Of a DNA stretch of 8,997 bases, positions 4,742 to 8,997 are shown piece after piece. Numbering within the stretch: position 1 is the first letter of the stretch; the number at the start of each line of letters is the position of its first letter. A model generated the notes under the pieces. The model was not told the origin of the DNA, made no database searches, and saw nothing but the letters and a program-made list of their open reading frames with translations. Both the position numbers and the translations under genes were made by a program. The DNA is from Candidatus Woesearchaeota archaeon. GTDB lineage: Archaea > Nanobdellota > Nanobdellia > Woesearchaeales > UBA10107. The DNA lies in NCBI GenBank assembly GCA_013331965.1, contig DUFL01000014.1:3887-12883 (forward strand), written 5' to 3'.

Positions 4742-6993
4742 TGTATCATGCTCTCCTCGGCCTGTTTTACTACTTCACTTATTTTGTAAATAACATCTCT
4801 GTTGACAGAAAGCGAGCCTATTCCTATTCCGACTAAGAACTTTGCCATTTCTGGTCTTCCTCCGGCTTGGCCGCAGATTGATGTTTCAATATTGTACTGC
4901 CTGCACATTCTAACAACACCCATTATCTCACCCAAGACTGCCGGATGCATCTCATCAAATAAATTGGCAATCTTTTCATTGTTCCTGTCGATGCCTAAAG
5001 TCAGTTGTGTCAAATCGTTCGTTCCGAAAGAAACAAACGAAACTCCTTCTTTGCATATCTCCTCAATAACCCAGCAAGAAGCAGGAGTTTCAATCATGAC
5101 GCCAAAAGGTATATCCTTTACAGGCTCTACCCCTAAACTCCTGAAAATTTCTTTTGCTTTTCTGACTTCTTCAGATCTTATCACAAAAGGAATCATGACT
5201 CCGAAATTTTTGTATCCTTTTTCATGCAGTTTTTTTATTGCATTCAGCTCTGCTTTCAGAATTCTTGGCTCATCCAATCCTCTCCTTATCCCGTGCCAGC
5301 CAATCATTGGATCTGTCTCATGAGGTTCTTTATCTCCTCCATTTAATCCCCTGTATTCATCTGTTCTGATGTCAGAAGTTCTTATCCATATCGGCTTTCC
5401 TTTAAAAGCATCCCCTACATTCTTTAATCTCATGACAAGCAGGTCTGTGTATTCATCGTCTTTGTTCTGCCTTATATATTCTGCAGGATGTATTCCATTT
5501 TCGGCAATGAGCATTTCCAATCTAAATAAACCTATTCCGTCTGCTCCTGTTTTTGCTGCTTCTTCAGCCAACTCAGGAATATCCATGATAAGCTTGAGCT
5601 GTGTTTTAGTCGGAAGTTTTTGTTTTATTTCTCTTTTTTCTTTTTCTATGATGGATCTTCCGAATATAACTTTTCCGTGCGTAGCATCAACTGTGACAAC
5701 AACTCCGTCGCTCAATACTTTTGTCGCATTCTCTGTTCCGACTATGCACGGAATCTGCATTTCTCTTGAAATTATCGCTGCATGACTTGTAATTCCTCCT
5801 TCGTCCGTTATGATTGCTGCCGCTTTTTTCATCGCAACAACCATGTCTGGATTTGTCATGGGAGTAACCAAAATATCTCCGCTGTTGACTTTGTTCAGGT
5901 CATCCATTGAAAAAACAATTTTTACCGGGCCGGAAGCTACTCCTGAAGAAGCAGTCTGCCCTTTGACAACAGCATCCCCTTCAACTTCTTCATTTACTTT
6001 TCTTTCATGCAATGTTGTGACCGGTCTTGTCTGGACGATGTAAACTTCATGGTCTTCGATTGCCCACTCAGAATCCTGCGGTTTTCCATAATGTTCTTCC
6101 AATTGTTTTGAATATTTTGCCAATTGCATTATCTCATTGTCATCTAAGACCTGCCTTTTGTCAATATTTTCAGGAATTAACTGTTTTATATTAGAACCAT
6201 CTGCTCCCCTGAACAGCCCCCACTTCTGCATTTTCAATAATCTTGATTTTATTCTCATCTCATCTTTATTCACTATGTAGATATCCGGATTGATCTCGCC
6301 TGAAACTGCCGTTTCCCCCAAACCATGAACGGCTTCCACGACAATTTCATTTCTTATATTTGTTGCGGGATTTATTGAAAACATTATTCCTGCCTTTTCA
6401 GAATTTACCATCTTTTGAACGACAACAGAGATCAAAACTTTCATATGGTCAAAATTATTTTTTACCCTGTAATAAACTGCCCTTGCAGTGAATAAAGAAG
6501 CCCAGCACATCCTTACAGCTTTGATCAATTGATCCTGCCCTTTCACATTCAGGAATGTCGCCTGCTGCCCCGCGAAAGAAGCTGAAGGAAGATCCTCCGC
6601 CGTCGCAGAGCTTCTTACTGCAACAAAAATATCTTTCCCTTTAGCAAATAATGTTTCAGTATTCAATGCAGAATAAGCTTCAAGAATTTCATGTTTTATT
6701 TCATCCGTTACGGAAGTCTTAACAATTAATTTCTGTATTTGATTTGCACGTTCCTGGAGGTCTTTTGTATCTTCGACATTCAGCCCTTTCAAAATTCTTT
6801 GGATGTCATTTACAATCCCTGTCTTAACTATGAATTCTCTATACGTCTGGGCGGTTATGCAGAACCCAGGAGGAACAGGAAGCTTTGCGTTGTACATCAG
6901 CCCGAGATTTAACCCTTTGCCGCCTACTTTGCCAATGTCATCCTTAGAAATATCTTTAAACCATTTAATTCGCTGGAGTTCGATGGGTGTCAC
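4738..6993 (-). CDS. ppsA: Phosphoenolpyruvate synthase (pyruvate, water dikinase), 751 aa
   Basis: The enzyme converts pyruvate, ATP and water to PEP, AMP and phosphate, the entry step of gluconeogenesis; in some archaea it can also run toward pyruvate. Three domains are visible. The N-terminal ATP-grasp domain (1-328) has WFKDISKDDIGKVGGKGLNLG, VAVRSSATAEDLPSASFAGQ (125-144) and the closing DSEWAIED plus YIVQTRPVTT. The swivelling phosphohistidine domain (about 340-445) has DEGGITSHAAIISRE, with catalytic H404. The C-terminal PEP-binding TIM barrel (about 465-745) has R538, GTNDLTQLTLGIDR (658-670) and SICGQA with catalytic C708. The length is normal. The start is GTG at 6993: an in-frame stop lies four codons upstream, so nothing longer is possible, and the conserved N-terminus requires it. 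It heads an operon with the small membrane protein. Confidence 0.96.
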   Translation of the reverse strand: MTPIELQRIKWFKDISKDDIGKVGGKGLNLGLMYNAKLPVPPGFCITAQTYREFIVKTGIVNDIQRILKGLNVEDTKDLQERANQIQKLIVKTSVTDEIKHEILEAYSALNTETLFAKGKDIFVAVRSSATAEDLPSASFAGQQATFLNVKGQDQLIKAVRMCWASLFTARAVYYRVKNNFDHMKVLISVVVQKMVNSEKAGIMFSINPATNIRNEIVVEAVHGLGETAVSGEINPDIYIVNKDEMRIKSRLLKMQKWGLFRGADGSNIKQLIPENIDKRQVLDDNEIMQLAKYSKQLEEHYGKPQDSEWAIEDHEVYIVQTRPVTTLHERKVNEEVEGDAVVKGQTASSGVASGPVKIVFSMDDLNKVNSGDILVTPMTNPDMVVAMKKAAAIITDEGGITSHAAIISREMQIPCIVGTENATKVLSDGVVVTVDATHGKVIFGRSIIEKEKREIKQKLPTKTQLKLIMDIPELAEEAAKTGADGIGLFRLEMLIAENGIHPAEYIRQNKDDEYTDLLVMRLKNVGDAFKGKPIWIRTSDIRTDEYRGLNGGDKEPHETDPMIGWHGIRRGLDEPRILKAELNAIKKLHEKGYKNFGVMIPFVIRSEEVRKAKEIFRSLGVEPVKDIPFGVMIETPASCWVIEEICKEGVSFVSFGTNDLTQLTLGIDRNNEKIANLFDEMHPAVLGEIMGVVRMCRQYNIETSICGQAGGRPEMAKFLVGIGIGSLSVNRDVIYKISEVVKQAEESMIQ

Positions 6994-7017
6994 CTGTGCT
7001 GTTTATAAATAAAAGGA

Positions 7018-7026
7018 GTTTAAAAA
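7018..7026 (-). promoter_or_regulatory. Probable TATA box for ppsA
   Basis: The minus strand reads TTTTTAAAC, centred about 29 bases before the GTG at 6993, giving a leaderless or very short leader. A better TATA match, TTTATAAAC at 7001-7009, is too close: it would start transcription inside the conserved N-terminus. Confidence 0.45.
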
Positions 7027-7041
7027 TGTATCTGCTTTAAA

Positions 7042-7061
7042 GTTTAGTTAATTTTATAAAA
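7042..7061 (+). promoter_or_regulatory. BRE/TATA promoter of the two-TM coiled-coil gene
   Basis: GTTTAGTTAATTTTATAAA includes the TATA box TTTTATAAAA (7052-7061), centred 25 bases before the ATG at 7082, so the transcript probably starts at or next to that ATG. It matches 3327-3345 at 18 of 19 positions. Confidence 0.65.
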
Positions 7062-7081
7062 TAGCACTTGTTATCATAAAA

Positions 7082-7588
7082 ATGACTTCCTGGCACGGGA
7101 TATTATTTTACGAATTTGAAAAATTTTGGAGGAATCTTAAAGAATTCTGCTATTTGAATAGAACAATGTTTGAGATAATATTTATTGTTTTATACTCCTT
7201 TGAACAAGCTGGATTAATCTTATCAATTTATTTAATAAGAGATTTTGCAACATTAAACTTGGTTGTATCTTTTTTTGTTATTGTTGTACTAACGACGTTT
7301 ACCTTACATAAGTTATTAATGGAATCTCGAATTAAAAGATTAGAAAAAGACATAGAAGAAGCAAGAACCGAGAAAATAAATTCTGAACATGCTGTTGAAA
7401 GAATGATGGAGGGGTATAGAGAACTTGAAAAATTGACTGAAAATATTTTCAAGGAATACCATGTTCTGGATAAAAGAATATATCACATAGATGACATAGA
7501 TGAAAAAATAATTTTACAAGAAAAACAGACCGATAGAAAGATTTATAAATCAAAACTGCAAAATAAGCATAAGAGGATGTTTAGATGA
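7082..7588 (+). CDS. Unrecognised two-TM, coiled-coil protein (168 aa)
   Basis: I do not recognise this family. The first 28 residues are aromatic- and charge-rich (WHGILFYEFEKFWRNLKEFCY) and look like an amphipathic helix at the membrane face. Two hydrophobic segments follow at about 29-52 (with E41 and Q42 in the middle) and 58-76, joined by a short RDFAT turn, giving a hairpin. Residues about 78-160 are highly charged, rich in K and E, with heptad-like spacing of L, I, M and V, and are predicted to form a long cytoplasmic coiled coil. A leaderless start is supported by a TATA box 25 bases upstream. Its TGA overlaps the ATG of the 42-aa gene (ATGA), so the two form a coupled pair. The architecture could serve as a membrane-anchored scaffold or tether; that is inference only. 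Confidence 0.75.
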   Translation: MTSWHGILFYEFEKFWRNLKEFCYLNRTMFEIIFIVLYSFEQAGLILSIYLIRDFATLNLVVSFFVIVVLTTFTLHKLLMESRIKRLEKDIEEARTEKINSEHAVERMMEGYRELEKLTENIFKEYHVLDKRIYHIDDIDEKIILQEKQTDRKIYKSKLQNKHKRMFR

Positions 7589-7713
7589 CAAAAGAAGAGT
7601 TTAGTGAAAGACTAGAGAAGAATAGGGAGAATATGAATAAAGCCAAATCTGATTTTGAAAAGCACAATAAAGAATTTGACAGAAAAATCCAAAAAGTACT
7701 TTCTCTGTTATAA
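7585..7713 (+). CDS. Small charged helical protein (42 aa), partner of the upstream gene
   Basis: This short ORF starts at ATG 7585, overlapping the previous gene's TGA as ATGA. A Shine-Dalgarno-like GAGG (7573-7576) lies eight bases upstream, as expected for an internal cistron. The product (MTKEEFSERLEKNRENMNKA through the KVLSLL end) is one-third lysine plus glutamate, has no Cys, Trp or Pro, and should be a single amphipathic helix of about 38 residues able to enter a coiled coil. With its neighbour's coiled-coil tail immediately upstream in the operon, a hetero-coiled-coil partnership is a reasonable guess. No family is recognised. Its reality rests on the overlap, the SD spacing and the amphipathic composition. 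Confidence 0.6.
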   Translation: MTKEEFSERLEKNRENMNKAKSDFEKHNKEFDRKIQKVLSLL

Positions 7714-7744
7714 ATATCTTACTAACGGAATAGATTCAAAAAGG

Positions 7745-7777
7745 TATTAATCCTTAATAAACATAGTGGAAAACTAT
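7745..7777. repeat. Two short inverted repeats upstream of the lipoprotein TATA box
   Basis: TATTAA-TCC-TTAATA (7745-7759) and ATAGT-GGAAA-ACTAT (7763-7777) are both perfect. The second runs into the TATA box. They may be operator sites, but short AT-rich repeats also arise by chance in DNA of this composition. Confidence 0.3.
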
Positions 7778-7783
7778 ATAAAT
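7774..7783 (+). promoter_or_regulatory. TATA box for the lipoprotein gene
   Basis: CTATATAAAT is centred about 26 bases before the ATG at 7805, so the transcript is probably leaderless. No Shine-Dalgarno site precedes that ATG. Confidence 0.6.
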
Positions 7784-7804
7784 AAACTCTCTTGAAAGTA
7801 CCAT

Positions 7805-8434
7805 ATGAAAGGGACGATTTTTGCCATATTCATAGTTTCTCTGTTATTGTTAGCCGCATGCGGACAAAAAGATGCTTCTACAGAACAGTCAATCCAGGAC
7901 ATAGTCGGAAAGCAGAAACAGCCTTTCACAACAAATGCGACAGTCACAGAACCTATAGAAAAAAATGAAACAGCTGCTGTAAAAGAAAACATAACAGAAG
8001 AAGAGGAAGAGCCTGTTGAAGTTGTAGGGGAAACTCCTGAATTCAATAAAAAATGCAGATACTCAACGATACTTTACGGCGGATGCAAATGGACAGATAA
8101 TTTAGAAACAAATTTCATACTCAAAATCATGAACGGCGGAAAGAAAACAATTCCTGGAATATGGTTTGTCTATACGGGAGCCTTGGGAGATGTAAAAACA
8201 GTCAGGAGAAATGAAGAGATACTTTCAGGAGGAATAAGGAGCTACAATATTGATTATGCAAAACTTGCCGGAGAGATAGGTGTTGTGAAGAAAATGGAGA
8301 TATACCCTATTGAGAATATCAATGGCTCATTCGCATGCCAGAACATGAGAGTTTATACAATTCCGGAAGAATACTGCAAACCGGCCGAAGCGACAAGAAT
8401 AAATGAAGACGGCTCAGTAAATTCTACAGGATAA
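7805..8434 (+). CDS. Predicted lipoprotein with sequon-rich stalk and Cys-containing domain (209 aa)
   Basis: A lipoprotein signal peptide is clear: MKGT, a hydrophobic core (IFAIFIVSLLLL) and a lipobox LAAC with C19 as the lipidated residue. Residues 20-80 are a low-complexity, Thr/Glu/Gln-rich linker with three N-glycosylation sequons (N44-A-T, N54-E-T, N62-I-T) and an acidic run EEEEEP. Residues about 81-195 form a compact, probably beta-rich domain with four cysteines (C84, C94, C178, C191) that could make two disulfides outside the cell. Sequons N173-G-S and N206-S-T lie in and after it. The domain resembles no family I can name; it may be an Ig-like surface domain. It is monocistronic and converges on the 148-aa gene with four bases between. 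Its role is unknown; surface anchoring outside the membrane is well supported. Confidence 0.82.
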   Translation: MKGTIFAIFIVSLLLLAACGQKDASTEQSIQDIVGKQKQPFTTNATVTEPIEKNETAAVKENITEEEEEPVEVVGETPEFNKKCRYSTILYGGCKWTDNLETNFILKIMNGGKKTIPGIWFVYTGALGDVKTVRRNEEILSGGIRSYNIDYAKLAGEIGVVKKMEIYPIENINGSFACQNMRVYTIPEEYCKPAEATRINEDGSVNSTG

Positions 8435-8438
8435 AAAA
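8433..8438 (-). terminator. Oligo-T tract after the 148-aa gene
   Basis: On the minus strand the TGA stop of the 148-aa gene is followed directly by TTTTTTA, a plausible archaeal termination tract. It overlaps the stop codon of the opposing lipoprotein gene. Confidence 0.35.
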
Positions 8439-8885
8439 TCAAGACGATTTTCTTGCTGGAAATAACAACGGATCTGTTTTGTTGGAACCGTACACAGAAG
8501 GCAACGTATTTCCGGCACCGCCTACTGATATTCTGCCCGAATCTATTATCGTCAGCAGCTCAGACCTGACTTTTGAAGGAGATATCATTTTAAATCTTAC
8601 ACCCTTTATTATGCCCTCAATCCTTTTTTGTTCGCATTCAATCTCTCTTGCACAGATAATGTTTGTATCATAGTGTCTTCCTTCTTTTAATCCTCTGTCA
8701 ATTATGCTTTTGACGTGCAGCGCTTCCCCCAAAGAATAGCCGTCTGTTAGAATTGAAAAAGCATCCGGATGAATTGGCAGAACTACAAGAAACTCTCCGT
8801 TAAGCAGCCTTGCATATATTCTGCTGCTCTTTTCCACATTATTAAAACAATTGACCTTATCTGCCGTGTAAGAGACTATTTTCAT
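8439..8885 (-). CDS. Unrecognised soluble protein (148 aa)
   Basis: I do not recognise this protein. The frame stays open upstream to a TAG at 8996-8994, and a TTG at 8966 could give 175 aa. The ATG at 8885 is preferred because a TATA box (8905-8915) lies 25 bases before it, the leaderless spacing seen at other genes here. The resulting protein begins MKIVSYTADKVNCF. It has no signal peptide or membrane segment. Residues 28-47 (LNGEFLVVLPIHPDAFSIL) look like alternating strands, 48-105 are mainly helical and basic (ALHVKSIIDRGLKEGRHYD, then EQKRIEGIIKGVRFK), and the Gly/Ser/Pro-rich tail from 117 (SGRISVGGAGNTLPSVYGSN) is likely flexible. Cysteines are at 13, 78 and 84. It may be a nucleic-acid-associated or regulatory protein, but no motif supports this firmly. 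Confidence 0.6.
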   Translation of the reverse strand: MKIVSYTADKVNCFNNVEKSSRIYARLLNGEFLVVLPIHPDAFSILTDGYSLGEALHVKSIIDRGLKEGRHYDTNIICAREIECEQKRIEGIIKGVRFKMISPSKVRSELLTIIDSGRISVGGAGNTLPSVYGSNKTDPLLFPARKSS

Positions 8886-8900
8886 AATTAGCTCAGCATA

Positions 8901-8920
8901 CAACTCATATATAAGAGTTG
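8901..8920 (-). promoter_or_regulatory. TATA box flanked by a perfect inverted repeat
   Basis: CAACTC (8901-8906) and GAGTTG (8915-8920) bracket ATATATAA. The TATA element, read on the minus strand, is centred 25 bases before the ATG at 8885. A repeat bracketing the TATA box is a classical archaeal repressor-site layout, where binding would block TBP. Whether a protein binds here is not shown. Confidence 0.45.
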
Positions 8921-8929
8921 CTGTGAAAT

Positions 8930-8964
8930 GTTCAGGTGAACTTAGACTTTTGCCATAATTCACC
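8930..8964. repeat. Palindrome GTTCAGGTGAAC and overlapping stem GGTGAA/TTCACC
   Basis: GTTCAGGTGAAC (8930-8941) is a 12-base palindrome apart from its central GG. GGTGAA (8935-8940) can instead pair with TTCACC (8959-8964) across an 18-base loop. The two folds are mutually exclusive. They lie just upstream of the promoter of the 148-aa gene. Confidence 0.4.
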
Positions 8965-8997
8965 AAGCGATATAATGTGACATCCTCCCCGCACTAA

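Noticed and set aside
4802..6043. Three plus-strand ORFs (4802-5323, 5369-5785, 5810-6043)
   Set aside because: All are antisense to ppsA, whose conserved domains cover the whole interval.
7001..7009. TTTATAAAC as the ppsA TATA box
   Set aside because: It would start transcription about 10-15 bases inside the conserved N-terminus; the weaker TTTTTAAAC at 7018-7026 has the right spacing.
8964..8966. TTG start giving a 175-aa protein
   Set aside because: A TATA box lies between it and the ATG at 8885 at leaderless distance. The extra residues may belong to another, decayed gene.
1..8997. CRISPR array, complete insertion sequence, rRNA or box C/D RNA
   Set aside because: No regularly spaced repeats, transposase motifs or rRNA cores were seen, and I found no TGATGA/CTGA box pairs in the intergenic gaps.

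Overview
The window is archaeal. A tRNA gene carries an intron at the archaeal 37/38 position with a bulge-helix-bulge fold. The protein set includes aIF5A with its hypusination loop, ribosomal protein eL40, a TrmG10-type tRNA methyltransferase and an archaeal-type PEP synthase. TATA boxes lie about 25-28 bases ahead of start codons, so most first genes look leaderless. The DNA is AT-rich, intergenic gaps are short and start/stop overlaps are common. Together with a GRGRP-type winged-helix protein that I associate with DPANN archaea, this suggests a small-genome DPANN-like archaeon (Woesearchaeota/Pacearchaeota type). That lineage is inference; no rRNA is present to settle it.

Layout, left to right. 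(1) 2-862 (+): the 3' part of a LAGLIDADG homing-endonuclease-type protein that is open at the left edge. (2) 889-996 (+): tRNA-Gly(UCC) with a 37-nt intron, whose TATA box overlaps the end of the endonuclease ORF. (3) 1084-2848 (+): a tight operon of aIF5A, eL40 (53 aa) and a site-2-protease-type membrane metalloprotease, each start overlapping the previous stop by one base. (4) 2960-3268 (-) and 3370-4308 (+): divergent winged-helix regulator and tRNA G10 N2-methyltransferase. (5) 4310-6993 (-): PEP synthase followed by a small membrane protein coupled through an ATGA overlap, converging on the methyltransferase with one base between stop codons. (6) 7082-7713 (+): an unrecognised two-gene unit, a two-TM coiled-coil protein plus a 42-aa helical protein. 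(7) 7805-8434 (+): a lipoprotein with a sequon-rich stalk. (8) 8439-8885 (-): an unrecognised 148-aa protein, followed by a palindrome-rich right edge.

Most of this is a housekeeping stretch: translation (aIF5A, eL40, tRNA-Gly, tRNA modification) and central carbon metabolism (PEP synthase). Less ordinary are the two-gene membrane/coiled-coil unit, the sequon-rich lipoprotein, the 148-aa protein with an inverted repeat around its TATA box, a nearly identical 19-nt promoter block in front of two distant genes, and the endonuclease beside an intron-bearing tRNA. I found no CRISPR array, intact insertion sequence or recognisable defence system. No gap between genes exceeds 300 bases.
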